Counted from the first letter of the stretch, positions 43,934 to 53,317 are shown. The stretch is 64,000 nucleotides of DNA from Algibacter sp. L3A6 (GCF_009796825.1 NZ_CP047030.1:1029501-1093500), one strand, 5' to 3'. Notes: generated by a model not told the origin, from the letters alone. Translations and numbers: made by a program.

Positions 43934-45130
43934 ATGCTTATAGCTGAAGCTGAAAAATTTGTTATCAACCTTCTCAATGAAAAGTTAACTCCGGAGTTTA
44001 CCTACCACAACATTCCGCACACGCAACTTGTTGTAAACAAAGCTACTGAATTAGCAGAATTGATAAAAATTGACGATAAACAAAAAGAATTACTCATCAT
44101 AGCTGCCTGGTTTCACGATACCGGATATACTAAGGACAAAAACAACCACGAGGAAGCGAGCGTGCTGATAGCTAAAGAATTTCTTAAAGCCAAAGGCGTA
44201 AGCGAAGACGATATTGTTGCTATATCTAATATTATTATGGCAACCAAAATGGGAGTTGTTCCTAGTACAACGCCTGAAAAAATTATAAAAGATGCCGATT
44301 GCGCACATATTGGAAGTAAAAATTACACCGATACTTCGGAATTACTTCGAAAAGAATGGGAACTTATTAGTGATTATAAAATATCTGAAAGTGACTGGCT
44401 AGAAGAAAACATTACTTTTTTAAGCACAAAACATCGTTTTTTCACAAATGAAGCTGCCGCAAACTGGGAAAAACGTAAAGGAAAAAACCTCGCTGGTTTA
44501 ATTAATAGAAAGAAAAAAATTAAACTAGATACAGGTAAACTTGCTCAGAAAAAAGCCGAATTAAAGTTTAAAAAAGAAAAAATAGAATTACCTGAACGTG
44601 GAATTGAAACCATGTTTAGAGTAACCTTAAAAAACCACATTACACTTAGTAATATTGCCGATACTAAAGCCAATATTTTACTATCTGTAAATGCTATTAT
44701 TGTTTCTTTAGTGCTTTCTAATTTAGCTTCAAAACTAGACAAACCTTCTAACGATTATTTAATTACACCTACCATCATTTTTATAATGTTTACAGTAGCT
44801 TCCATAATTTTATCTATTATGGCTACACGCCCTAATGTAACAAGAGGGGAGTTTACAAAAGAAGATGTTGCTAATAAAAAAGTAAATTTATTATTCTTCG
44901 GAAATTTCCATAAAATGAGCCTTCAGGACTTTGAATGGGCCATGGGAGAAATGATGCAAGATCGCGATTATCTTTACTCCTCAATGAAAAAAGATTTATA
45001 CTTTTTAGGCTTGGTTTTGGATAAAAAATATAAAATACTCAGACTCACCTATACCGTTTTTATGGTAGGCATAATAGTTAGCGTTATAGCCTTTATTATT
45101 TCATTTTACTCTGCAGGAATACTCGTGTAG
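43934..45130 (+). CDS. HD domain fused to DUF5706 (Pycsar-effector-like) membrane domain
   Basis: A 398-residue protein. The N-terminal HD phosphohydrolase (about 1-190) has the order His (YHNIPHTQLV), His61-Asp62 (AAWFHDTGY), then Asp (IKDADCAHIG). A Lys-rich linker follows (about 190-230). The C-terminal part (about 230-398) begins MFRVTLKNHITLSNIADTKANIL and has three hydrophobic helices, matching DUF5706, the membrane effector domain (PycTM) of Pycsar anti-phage systems. No nucleotide cyclase is next to it, so it is not a complete Pycsar pair in this window. A housekeeping nucleotide-signalling role or an orphan effector are both possible. Confidence 0.82.
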   Translation: MLIAEAEKFVINLLNEKLTPEFTYHNIPHTQLVVNKATELAELIKIDDKQKELLIIAAWFHDTGYTKDKNNHEEASVLIAKEFLKAKGVSEDDIVAISNIIMATKMGVVPSTTPEKIIKDADCAHIGSKNYTDTSELLRKEWELISDYKISESDWLEENITFLSTKHRFFTNEAAANWEKRKGKNLAGLINRKKKIKLDTGKLAQKKAELKFKKEKIELPERGIETMFRVTLKNHITLSNIADTKANILLSVNAIIVSLVLSNLASKLDKPSNDYLITPTIIFIMFTVASIILSIMATRPNVTRGEFTKEDVANKKVNLLFFGNFHKMSLQDFEWAMGEMMQDRDYLYSSMKKDLYFLGLVLDKKYKILRLTYTVFMVGIIVSVIAFIISFYSAGILV

Positions 45131-45200
45131 TCTATTTCTTTAGTTAATTAAAGTGAAATAATATCTTTCAATAATCTTATTTAGAATTAATACAAATAGC

Positions 45201-45231
45201 TTGGTTATATTTAACCTAGCACATATATTTG
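45201..45231 (+). promoter_or_regulatory. Promoter of the TonB-dependent receptor gene
   Basis: TTG (45201-45203), 20 bases, then TATATTTG (45224-45231) matches the Bacteroidota consensus. Transcription would start near 45237. Confidence 0.7.
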
Positions 45232-45245
45232 CACGAAAAACTCAG

Positions 45246-45268
45246 TTATTCATATTAAGTCTAAATAA
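45246..45268. promoter_or_regulatory. Possible Fur (iron repressor) site in the receptor leader
   Basis: TTATT, five variable bases, then TAAGTCTAAATAA forms an imperfect 23-base palindrome (15 of 22 positions symmetrical). It lies just after the expected transcription start and six bases before the ATG. The same TTATT and TAAGTCTAAATAA blocks occur at 60762-60784 in front of fecR. Iron control is inferred. Confidence 0.5.
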
Positions 45269-45274
45269 AAACAA

Positions 45275-47671
45275 ATGAAAACATCATTTACTTTAACAAC
45301 CTTTTTGTTGCTTAGCCTCTTCACTTTTGCACAATCTGGAACTCTAAAAGGAACCATAACAAATACATCTTCATCTCCAATATTTGGAGTTAACACCATT
45401 ATTAAAAACACTGTAAAAGGTGCACAAACTAATGAAAATGGCACATTCGAAATCTCGAATATTAGCGATGGTGATTACATACTATCCATATCCTACTTAG
45501 GTTACAAAACTAAAGAAATAGCTTTTTCTATAGCCAACAGCAATACTTTCGATTTAGGAAACATATCACTTTACGAAGGAAATGAACTTTTGCAAGAAAT
45601 TGTTCTAGACACAAAACGTAAAAACAAATTCTCAAGAAAACAAAGTGCATATGTTTCTAAAATGCCACTTAAAAACATTGAAAACTCTCAAGTTTACAGC
45701 ACAGTAACCAACCAATTATTAGTATCTCAATCTGTTAATAATTTTGAAGATGCTCTAAAAAATGCGGTAGGTGTGAACAAATTATGGTCGTCTACTGGAC
45801 GAAGTGGTGATGGCGCAGGTTACTATTCTATTCGTGGTTTTTCGGTACAACCGCAATTGGTTAACGGTGTTGCCGGAATTACAAATGGTTTTATAAACCC
45901 ATCGAATGTAGAACGTGTAGAAGTTATCAAAGGTCCATCTGCAACTTTATTTGGAAGTTCTATAACCTCATACGGTGGACTAATAAATATTGTAACAAAA
46001 AAACCTTATAGTGGCACAGGCGGAAGTATTTCCGTTGCGGGAGGTTCTAATGATTTTAGAAAACTAAATGCAGATGTTAATGTAAGCGCAAGCGATAAAG
46101 TATCATTACGTTTTAATGCAGGTTACCAAAAAGATAATAGTTTTCAGGACTTTGGCTTTAAAAAATCAGTTTTTGTTGCCCCTTCAATTTCATATAAAGT
46201 AAATAACAAACTGACGTTAAATTTTGCTTACGAAGCTTCGGATAACGAGCAAACTAATCAAACTTTTTTATTCTTTAACAGAAGCGCACCTTTACTATTT
46301 AATACCGTTGAAGAATTAAATTACGACAGAGACAAGTCGTTAACCAATAACGATGTTGTTATTAAAAACATTACACAAAATTATAGAGGTGAAGCCGTTT
46401 ATAAAATTTCAGACAACTGGTCTTCTCAATCTATTGTAGCCGGTGGTCTTGCTAAATCTAATGGGTTTTACACTTACTTATTCAACTCTGCAAACAGTCT
46501 TAACTTTGCTTTGTACGCACAAGATACTGATGCAAAAACAAGAACCATGAATCTACAACAAAATTTCACTGGAGATTTTAAAATAGGTGATTTACAAAAC
46601 AAACTATTAATTGGCGTAGATTATTTAGAGTCTACTATAATAGACCAAAGTTCAGGCTGGGGCTATTTGCATAGCGTAAATGCGCAAGGCGACTTGGTTT
46701 TCTCAGAACCAGAAGTAAATGCCGATAACTTAAATGCTATTCTATCCGGTTTAGATCGTAATAATATTGAAACTAAGCAAAACGTTTTTGGTGCTTATAT
46801 TTCTAACGTTTTAAACATAACACCTAGCCTTTCCGCTATGGCAAGTTTACGTTACGACAGGTTTGAATACAAAGGCGATATAAACGATCCGTCGGATGAT
46901 CATCAGGCTTATGATGAATCTACATTTTCACCTAAATTCGGAATTGTATTTCAGCCTATATTAAATCAACTTTCTGTATTTGCAAACTACCAAAACAGTT
47001 TTTCATACATCAATCCAGAATTAACAGCTATTGATAATAACGATCCAACAGCTGGCACTCAGTTACAATCTTTCGATTTAGAGCAAGCCAATCAATTAGA
47101 ATTTGGTGTAAAAACCAATCTATTCAACAATAGATTAGAAGCTACCGTAAACTACTATAACATTACAGTAGACGATAAAGTTATGGGCTTCGGCTCTAGC
47201 AAACAACAAGATGGCACCGTAAAAAGTAGCGGTATTGAACTAGAGATAAACGCAAGCCCTGTAAATGGTTTAAACTTACGTGGTGGTTTTAGCTTTAATG
47301 ATTCTGAAGTTACAAAATCGGCATCAAGATCAGATTTAATAGGCTTACGCCCTGCTGAAGCTGGGGCAGATATATTATATAACTTTTGGGGTGATTACCA
47401 ATTTACTCAAGGATTTGCTAAAAACTTCGGTTTTGGAGCAGGCTTTAATGGTTCTAGCGATTACAATACCATGAACGATTACACACCCTCTGGCGGATTT
47501 ACCTTACCAGCATACACAGTTTTTAACGCTTCAATCTATTATGAAAATGATACCTTCAGAATAAGTGTTAAAGGAAACAACATCACAGATGAAGAATACT
47601 ACTCTGGCTGGAGCACATTAACTCCGCAACAAAACAGAACATTCTTAGCGTCTTTCGATTACAAATTTTAA
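45275..47671 (+). CDS. TonB-dependent receptor, siderophore type
   Basis: A 798-residue outer-membrane receptor. The signal peptide ends in LSLFTFAQ; a carboxypeptidase-like regulatory domain follows (about 20-105, LKGTITNTSSSPIFGVNTII). Then come a plug (about 125-235: AGYYSIRGFSVQPQLVNGVA, NPSNVERVEVIKGPSATLFG, GGLINIVTKKP) and a 22-strand barrel that ends in Phe (FLASFDYKF). The plug motifs IRGF and GPSATLFG with LINIVTKKP are those of ferric-siderophore receptors (FhuE/FoxA type). A PepSY protein follows at 47722, a standard partner for iron reduction, and a possible Fur site sits in the leader. Confidence 0.88.
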   Translation: MKTSFTLTTFLLLSLFTFAQSGTLKGTITNTSSSPIFGVNTIIKNTVKGAQTNENGTFEISNISDGDYILSISYLGYKTKEIAFSIANSNTFDLGNISLYEGNELLQEIVLDTKRKNKFSRKQSAYVSKMPLKNIENSQVYSTVTNQLLVSQSVNNFEDALKNAVGVNKLWSSTGRSGDGAGYYSIRGFSVQPQLVNGVAGITNGFINPSNVERVEVIKGPSATLFGSSITSYGGLINIVTKKPYSGTGGSISVAGGSNDFRKLNADVNVSASDKVSLRFNAGYQKDNSFQDFGFKKSVFVAPSISYKVNNKLTLNFAYEASDNEQTNQTFLFFNRSAPLLFNTVEELNYDRDKSLTNNDVVIKNITQNYRGEAVYKISDNWSSQSIVAGGLAKSNGFYTYLFNSANSLNFALYAQDTDAKTRTMNLQQNFTGDFKIGDLQNKLLIGVDYLESTIIDQSSGWGYLHSVNAQGDLVFSEPEVNADNLNAILSGLDRNNIETKQNVFGAYISNVLNITPSLSAMASLRYDRFEYKGDINDPSDDHQAYDESTFSPKFGIVFQPILNQLSVFANYQNSFSYINPELTAIDNNDPTAGTQLQSFDLEQANQLEFGVKTNLFNNRLEATVNYYNITVDDKVMGFGSSKQQDGTVKSSGIELEINASPVNGLNLRGGFSFNDSEVTKSASRSDLIGLRPAEAGADILYNFWGDYQFTQGFAKNFGFGAGFNGSSDYNTMNDYTPSGGFTLPAYTVFNASIYYENDTFRISVKGNNITDEEYYSGWSTLTPQQNRTFLASFDYKF

Positions 47672-47683
47672 CCATACACACAC

Positions 47684-47713
47684 AAAGGCAACCCTAAAAA
47701 GTTGCCTTTTATT
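47684..47713 (+). terminator. Weak hairpin between the receptor and the PepSY gene
   Basis: The arms AAAGGCAAC and GTTGCCTTT with an eight-base loop and a short T tail. It lies within a likely operon, so it may only reduce expression of the second gene. Confidence 0.55.
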
Positions 47714-47721
47714 AAATAACT

Positions 47722-48855
47722 ATGGCATTTAAAAAAAACATATTAACGTTACATAAAATATTAGGTTTAGCTACCGGCATAGTCGTTTTTATAGTTTCCG
47801 TAACGGGTTGCTGTTGGGCATTTAGAACCGAAATTGAAAACCAGTATAACGATTACAAAAAAGTTACACCGCAGGACCAGGCTTTTTTAACACCAACGGA
47901 AGTGAAAAAAACTGCAGAAAGAGTCTTTCCAAATAATACCATTCACGGGAGTGTATTTGGAAAAGCAGATGATGCTATTGAAGTTATTTTTTACGATGCA
48001 GAACCCGAATTTTACCAAAGCATATTTCTAAACCCTTATTCTGGTGCCATTATTCAAGTAGACGACCACCTTAGTGGTTTTTTTGCATTTATTTTAAAAG
48101 GGCATACACGAGTATGGCTGCCTAAAGCCATTGGAGAACACGTGGTAGGCGCATCCATTTTAATATTTATTTTTATTATTATTTCTGGATTTATACTCTG
48201 GATTCCTAAAAAACGTAAAAACTTAAAACAACGTTTAAAATTCGACTGGAAATCCACAACGCGATGGAAACGTAAAAACTTCGATTTACACACCGTAGTT
48301 GGTTTTTATATTTGTTCTCTAGCTCTAGTTTTAGCTTTTACAGGATCTGTAATGTCTTATAATTGGTTAAAATATGTAGTTTATGTTTCTACAGGAGGTG
48401 ATAAAGTTCCGGCGTTTATAATACCTGAAAACACGAGCGGAGTAGCTCTTAACAATGCTGACATATTACCCATTGATCAATTAATGATGAAGCTTAGAAA
48501 AGAATCGCCAAGAGCAGAAAATTTTGAATTGCATTACCCAAAAACCGATTCTTCTAGTGTTTATGTTGAAGTCTCAAACAGTAACGATTTATTTTACGAT
48601 TCTGATTTTAGATTTTTCGATCAAAACACTTTAGAAGAAATAGAAACACCTGCCATTTTTGGAAAATATGTTGACGCTAAAGTTCCAGATAAAATACTTC
48701 GTATGAATTATGATATTCATATAGGAGCTATTGGAGGTATTGTTGGAAAAATAATTGCTTTTATAATAAGTTTACTAACCGCAAGTTTACCCGTAACAGG
48801 TGTACTTTTATGGTATGGCAGACATTATAAAAAGACAAAAACTACCACAGTATAA
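47722..48855 (+). CDS. PepSY-associated membrane protein (iron-siderophore reductase type)
   Basis: A 377-residue protein with four hydrophobic segments at about 11-32 (ATGIVVFIVSVTGCCWAF), 138-160, 191-212 and 345-368. The PepSY-associated pattern is visible in LHKILGLATG near the start and NFDLHTVVGFYICSLALVL in the middle, with His residues placed as possible heme ligands. Members of this family sit beside TonB receptors and are thought to reduce ferric siderophores at the inner membrane. It is 50 bases downstream of the receptor and shares its direction. Confidence 0.85.
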   Translation: MAFKKNILTLHKILGLATGIVVFIVSVTGCCWAFRTEIENQYNDYKKVTPQDQAFLTPTEVKKTAERVFPNNTIHGSVFGKADDAIEVIFYDAEPEFYQSIFLNPYSGAIIQVDDHLSGFFAFILKGHTRVWLPKAIGEHVVGASILIFIFIIISGFILWIPKKRKNLKQRLKFDWKSTTRWKRKNFDLHTVVGFYICSLALVLAFTGSVMSYNWLKYVVYVSTGGDKVPAFIIPENTSGVALNNADILPIDQLMMKLRKESPRAENFELHYPKTDSSSVYVEVSNSNDLFYDSDFRFFDQNTLEEIETPAIFGKYVDAKVPDKILRMNYDIHIGAIGGIVGKIIAFIISLLTASLPVTGVLLWYGRHYKKTKTTTV

Positions 48856-48874
48856 TATTATAAAATGAAGGAAG

Positions 48875-51247
48875 TTAAGCTTTAATTTCCTTCATTAAAT
48901 CGTTGTAAGTATAGAACGCTTTATCTTTTTCACTTCTATGATAAAGTATGCTTACTCGAATGGCTTTTAATCCTGTTACAGACTGTAAATCTTCAAGTTC
49001 TACAATTTCCTCATCGGTATCTACATAATGTTTTGCTTGCAAGAATTTAATGTATCTTAAATACTCCAATTCATCTTGCTTTTGAGAATACACAATACTG
49101 ATTTTTCCTTTTTGTGTAACACGCTCAGAGGTTCCTTTTATAAAAGCTTTATCTACACGTTTTTTAACAATTTCGTATCGGGCATTATAAGTACCGTCTA
49201 CATCAAATTGTTTTTCGTCCATTCTAAAACTAATCGTTAAAGGTTGGCTGAAGACTAACACCATAGAAGCTACATCTAAGGCTACCGGGAATTTATGTTG
49301 TTTTTGATAGAAATCATTTTCCATTTCGCACATGACTTGCAATTGCCACAAGCGTAAATTGTACAAATAGATAGGATTGAAAGAGTCCTCTTTGGTTATC
49401 GATTCTCCAATATACATATTGTGCTCTACGCCGTCCGTTTTAAAACGTTCGAAGTAATGCGGATACATACGTTGTGCATCTTTTTGCTTTTTATCAAGCA
49501 AAGATGCCATGTCTTTATTTATTAAAGTCACCGTATCATCATATTGTTTACGGTGGTTATAAAGCATACCTAACTTATCATCTAGTGTTTCAAAATACAC
49601 ATCTAAGTGTGGTTTTAATTCATCTATAACATATAAATGTTTTAAAGCCGAATCGATATCATTCTTAAAAAACGTAGAAATTTGCTGTTCACTATCTACC
49701 TGAAAATGTACATTTAGTGCAAGTAAAAACTCATCAATTTGAAAAATAAACTGATCGTAAATTGGCAATGCTTCTATTTTTACAGCATATTCAAAAATAG
49801 TTTTAGCAGCACTTAATTGCAAAGCTAAATCTTGTTTTGTAGCCTCATTTCTAGCTTCTGAAGAGCCTTTAATATCTATTTGACCATAAAGCGGATATAT
49901 GTTTTCGAAAGCTATCTTTTTAAAAGCAGCTTGCTCTCCAAGCATCTCCGATTTTATAAAGTTCTTAGCTTCTTTTACAAATCTCCAATGTACACTAGGG
50001 TGAATTGAGGTACATTCTTTTTGAATTATCGCTTCAATTAAATTAGCTTCCTCTTCTATATTACGTTCTGCAGCAGATACAATATACGGTAATACATCTT
50101 CTAACTTATTTGCATTAACGCTATTTAAAACTTGTTTTTTTGTAGAAACAATTTCAATAATACCCATAAGCCCTTTATCATTTGCAATGGGTGCAAAAAT
50201 GGCGCTTTTAACACCTTGTTCATGCAAACTAGCAATATGGGGAGCTTTACCTTGTGATAACTCGAACATTTTATCGACATCGGATACCGAAAAATGTTTA
50301 TGTTCTTTTAATAATTTATCGTAAGACCATGTACATAAAGCGCTAGTACATTGTTTTGTGGTTTTCTTACCAAGTAAATAACTGTGCATACCAGAACCGT
50401 ATATGCGCTCAAAAACATCTTCTTCTTTATTATAAATAGAAAAACCAACTTTTAAATCCTTAATTCCAAAAAGAGAACTAAAAATATCTTGAAAACCTTC
50501 AACGAAGCTATTTCGCTTACGCTTGTCTTTACTAATTAAACTCGATTTTATATTCGATATAGATTGATCGTCTGTAACATCAAAAATATTAGAAATCACA
50601 AAACCCTTGAATGTATAGCTATTTGGTGGAAATTTCTCTTTCCAAAGTGCTATGTTGTCAAAATTATCGAGTAACTCATCGTAATCGGCTTGTGTTATTT
50701 TCGGAGCGTTTTCATCTGGTGTTATTTCGCAAAAATCGGCATTATAAAGTATTTTATAATAACGCATAATACCTTTGGCATCAGGTATTTCGTAATAAAA
50801 CGGACGCTTAAAATTGATATTAAACCCGTGACAAAAACCTAAAATAATGGTACAAGCTCCAACATAAATATCATCATGCGGCATGTTTTTCATTTGAAGT
50901 TGAAACCCATCACCAGCTGTTTTTATTATGTTTTTAAAGCGTTCAGACGCGTTGAAAATCACATCATTAAAAGGAGCTGAAGCTGTTTTAATTTCGTTAT
51001 GCGTTAGCAACGGACTAAACGTATCTTGAAGAATAAACGCAATCTCTTTTTCTCTTTCTTTAATAGACGAAACTCTACTAAAACCATCGCGCAACTCTGG
51101 GTATTGCTTAGCAATATCCAAAACCCCATTAGCCTTACTTGCCAAAAAAGGATCGGTGCTCAATGCCAAAGTTTCATATTGTTTTAACAATTTATTGAAA
51201 CTTATCTTTACGTTTAAAGGCGATTCTATGTTATCGTTTATATCCAT
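48875..51247 (-). CDS. GAF domain-containing protein (large, soluble)
   Basis: A 790-residue cytoplasmic protein. A GAF-like domain lies at about residues 240-400 (YGSGMHSYLL...KTTKQCTSALCTWSYDKLL, IASLHEQGVKSAIFAPIAND, GLMGIIEIVSTKK). The remainder is mostly helical with no recognised catalytic motif; the segment MYPHYFERFKTDGVEHNMYIG and SFNPIYLYNLRLWQLQVMCE are conserved-looking. It has no kinase, cyclase or HTH domain. Flavobacteria often carry such a protein, but I cannot name a function. It is transcribed alone, after a strong 61-base inverted repeat at 51387-51447. Confidence 0.7.
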   Translation of the reverse strand: MDINDNIESPLNVKISFNKLLKQYETLALSTDPFLASKANGVLDIAKQYPELRDGFSRVSSIKEREKEIAFILQDTFSPLLTHNEIKTASAPFNDVIFNASERFKNIIKTAGDGFQLQMKNMPHDDIYVGACTIILGFCHGFNINFKRPFYYEIPDAKGIMRYYKILYNADFCEITPDENAPKITQADYDELLDNFDNIALWKEKFPPNSYTFKGFVISNIFDVTDDQSISNIKSSLISKDKRKRNSFVEGFQDIFSSLFGIKDLKVGFSIYNKEEDVFERIYGSGMHSYLLGKKTTKQCTSALCTWSYDKLLKEHKHFSVSDVDKMFELSQGKAPHIASLHEQGVKSAIFAPIANDKGLMGIIEIVSTKKQVLNSVNANKLEDVLPYIVSAAERNIEEEANLIEAIIQKECTSIHPSVHWRFVKEAKNFIKSEMLGEQAAFKKIAFENIYPLYGQIDIKGSSEARNEATKQDLALQLSAAKTIFEYAVKIEALPIYDQFIFQIDEFLLALNVHFQVDSEQQISTFFKNDIDSALKHLYVIDELKPHLDVYFETLDDKLGMLYNHRKQYDDTVTLINKDMASLLDKKQKDAQRMYPHYFERFKTDGVEHNMYIGESITKEDSFNPIYLYNLRLWQLQVMCEMENDFYQKQHKFPVALDVASMVLVFSQPLTISFRMDEKQFDVDGTYNARYEIVKKRVDKAFIKGTSERVTQKGKISIVYSQKQDELEYLRYIKFLQAKHYVDTDEEIVELEDLQSVTGLKAIRVSILYHRSEKDKAFYTYNDLMKEIKA

Positions 51248-51386
51248 TTACTTTTACTACTTCGAATGCAAAGTTACAAATTAATTGATTTGGTCGCCTA
51301 TTATACCCTTTACTAACGTTATTTAACGATATACGACGTTCTAAAGTTTTTTTTAACTCTAAAAAAGACACACTATAACATACAGA

Positions 51387-51447
51387 AACGCTTTAGTTTT
51401 TCTGAAAAGTTCATTTTAAGTGAAGTTTTCAGAAATACTAAAGCGTT
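51387..51447. repeat. Near-perfect 61-base inverted repeat
   Basis: 27 of the 29 outer position pairs match (T-T and G-G mismatches; a G-T wobble near the loop). The left arm begins AACGCTTTAGT and the right arm ends ACTAAAGCGTT. It lies between the symporter stop and the GAF gene start, both on the minus strand. Without a T-run it is a weak terminator; a miniature transposable element or mRNA-stabilising hairpin are alternatives. A second perfect palindrome with arms TTTTAAATAGA follows at 51468-51490. Confidence 0.75.
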
Positions 51448-51467
51448 TTAATGTATTGACATGAAAG

Positions 51468-51490
51468 TTTTAAATAGAGTCTATTTAAAA
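51468..51490. repeat. Perfect 23-base palindrome after the symporter gene
   Basis: Arms TTTTAAATAGA and TCTATTTAAAA around a single G. It lies 21 bases after the symporter stop codon (minus strand). The one-base centre favours a protein-binding site rather than a hairpin, although its position is 3' of the gene. Confidence 0.6.
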
Positions 51491-51511
51491 GCCTTGATTT
51501 ATTTTATTTTT

Positions 51512-53080
51512 TTAAGACATCGCAAAGTATAAACCAATAACTAAAGCTACAATAATAGCTCCAACAGGTTTTAAATATTTCCAATTTGTAATATCTACTT
51601 GTTTAGTATACTCTTGTACGTAATCTGTTTCCCTAGGAATAAAGTGACTAATTACAAACATAACAACTACTGTTAACACAAACAGAATACCCATTAAATG
51701 TAAGAAACTAATGTCTGGTTCAATACCGTATAGTGTTACTAAATAAGTTACTACACTAATTAATATAGCGATGTTTGCAGCTTTCCCAGAAACACGTTTA
51801 GAAAACACACCTACAATAACAATAGCTAAAATTGGCACACTATGCGTTCCGTTTAGTTGTTGTAAATAAGTAAAAATACCACCTTCTACACCGTATAATA
51901 ATGGAGCAATAGCTATAGAAAATATAGCTAAAATTATACCGAATATTTTCCCAGCTTTTACCACTTGTAATTCTGTAGCTTCTTTATTAATATACTCCTT
52001 GTAGAAATCTAAACCAAAAAGTGTTACAGAACTATTTAAAGCACTATTGAATGAACTTAGAATAGCCCCAAAAAGCACCGCCGCAAAGAAACCTATATAG
52101 GCTACAGGTAATACTTTTTTAACTAACATTGGGTATGCTTCATCCGCATTTGCTAAATCACCATTGAAAATATAATAAGCAATAATACCAGGTAGCACCA
52201 CAATAATTGGCCCTAATATTTTAATAAAAGCCGCTATTAAAAGTCCTTTTTGACCTTCTTTTAAATTCTTAGCACCCAAGGCACGTTGAATAATAGCTTG
52301 GTTGGTTCCCCAGTAATAGAAATTTAATATAACCATACCTGTGAAAAGTGTCCAAAAAGGAACATCAGAATCCGGACCTCCAATAATATCAAATTTTTCA
52401 GGAAGTGCAGTTGTTAAGGTATCAAGCCCCGTAAACATGTTTCCATCACCAATATACATTAGTCCAAATATAGGAATTAACGAACCTCCAATAATTAACC
52501 CAACAGCATTAATAGAATCTGATACTGCAACAGCTTTTAGACCTCCAAAAACAGCATAAATACTACCAATAACTCCAATTGAAATTACAGTTACCCAAAG
52601 TGTAGCTTCTGGCCCCATACCAAGTTTTTCAGGAATATCGAACATGGTGTTTAACGCCAACGCTCCGGAGTATAAAACAGTAGGCAGCATAGATATAGCG
52701 TACCCTAAAAGAAATAAAAGTGAAACAATTGTTTTTGTTGTTTTACCGTAACGATTTTCTAAAAACTGTGGAATGGTTGCAATACCACTTTTAAGATATT
52801 TAGGTAACAACACAAAGGCTGTAAAAACCATAGCAATGGCTGCTAAAACCTCGTATGCCATAATAGGTGCCCCATCTCTAAAGGAAACACCATTCATTCC
52901 AACAATTTGCTCGGTTGATAGGTTAGTTAATAACAATGACCCTGCAATTACTGGCCCGGTAAGGCTACGGCCTCCAAGAAAGTAACCATCGGAAGATTTT
53001 TCGTCTGTTTTTCGTGTTGACCACCACGCAATAAGCGCAACTAGCAAAGTAAATCCTGCAAAAGAGATAATAGCCATCAT
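51512..53080 (-). CDS. Sodium:solute symporter (SSS family), probable sugar transporter
   Basis: A 522-residue membrane protein with 13 or 14 hydrophobic helices. The start region (WSTRKTDEKSSDGYFLGGRS), LLTNLSTEQIVGMNGVSFRD and YYWGTNQAIIQRALGAKNLK are the signature of the SGLT-like branch of solute:sodium symporters (SLC5), which take up sugars such as galactose or xylose. It is the last gene of a minus-strand series with the NrtR/AraR-like regulator, transaldolase and transketolase, so a pentose is the likely substrate. Confidence 0.85.
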   Translation of the reverse strand: MMAIISFAGFTLLVALIAWWSTRKTDEKSSDGYFLGGRSLTGPVIAGSLLLTNLSTEQIVGMNGVSFRDGAPIMAYEVLAAIAMVFTAFVLLPKYLKSGIATIPQFLENRYGKTTKTIVSLLFLLGYAISMLPTVLYSGALALNTMFDIPEKLGMGPEATLWVTVISIGVIGSIYAVFGGLKAVAVSDSINAVGLIIGGSLIPIFGLMYIGDGNMFTGLDTLTTALPEKFDIIGGPDSDVPFWTLFTGMVILNFYYWGTNQAIIQRALGAKNLKEGQKGLLIAAFIKILGPIIVVLPGIIAYYIFNGDLANADEAYPMLVKKVLPVAYIGFFAAVLFGAILSSFNSALNSSVTLFGLDFYKEYINKEATELQVVKAGKIFGIILAIFSIAIAPLLYGVEGGIFTYLQQLNGTHSVPILAIVIVGVFSKRVSGKAANIAILISVVTYLVTLYGIEPDISFLHLMGILFVLTVVVMFVISHFIPRETDYVQEYTKQVDITNWKYLKPVGAIIVALVIGLYFAMS

Positions 53081-53234
53081 AATATTTTATAGTTTGGTTT
53101 AGTTAATATTTTCATTATTTTCTTTAAAGAAAAATAATAGGCGCTACAATGTCATAAAAAAAACTGAAACAACCGTGCTGATGTATACTTTTTTTATTCG
53201 GTTACAAGATTAAAACAAGAATAACTTATTGATA

Positions 53235-53246
53235 ATTTGTACAAAT
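53235..53246. promoter_or_regulatory. Palindromic site between the regulator and the symporter
   Basis: ATTTGTACAAAT is a perfect 12-base palindrome in the 228-base gap upstream of the symporter gene. It could be the operator of the adjacent Nudix-type regulator; no second copy was found before fsa or tkt. Confidence 0.4.
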
Positions 53247-53288
53247 CATAAAAATTAGTATTACAGAAAAACGTACCGTTTTAACCAA

Positions 53289-53317
53289 AAAAAAAATCTG
53301 CAATTAAATTACAGATT
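53289..53317 (-). terminator. Terminator overlapping the end of the Nudix-regulator gene
   Basis: The arms AATCTG and CAGATT, with an 11-base loop extended by A-T pairs, are followed on the minus strand by a run of T. The TAA stop of the regulator gene lies inside the hairpin. Confidence 0.65.

Noticed and set aside
43934..45130. A complete Pycsar anti-phage system.
   Set aside because: Only the DUF5706 effector-like half is present. Neighbouring genes on both sides (msrB, TonB receptor) are not nucleotide cyclases, so I report the protein alone.
45178..45196. ATTTAGAATTAATACAAAT upstream of the receptor promoter as a second Fur site.
   Set aside because: Only the outer four bases on each side are symmetrical, and it is not repeated before fecR.
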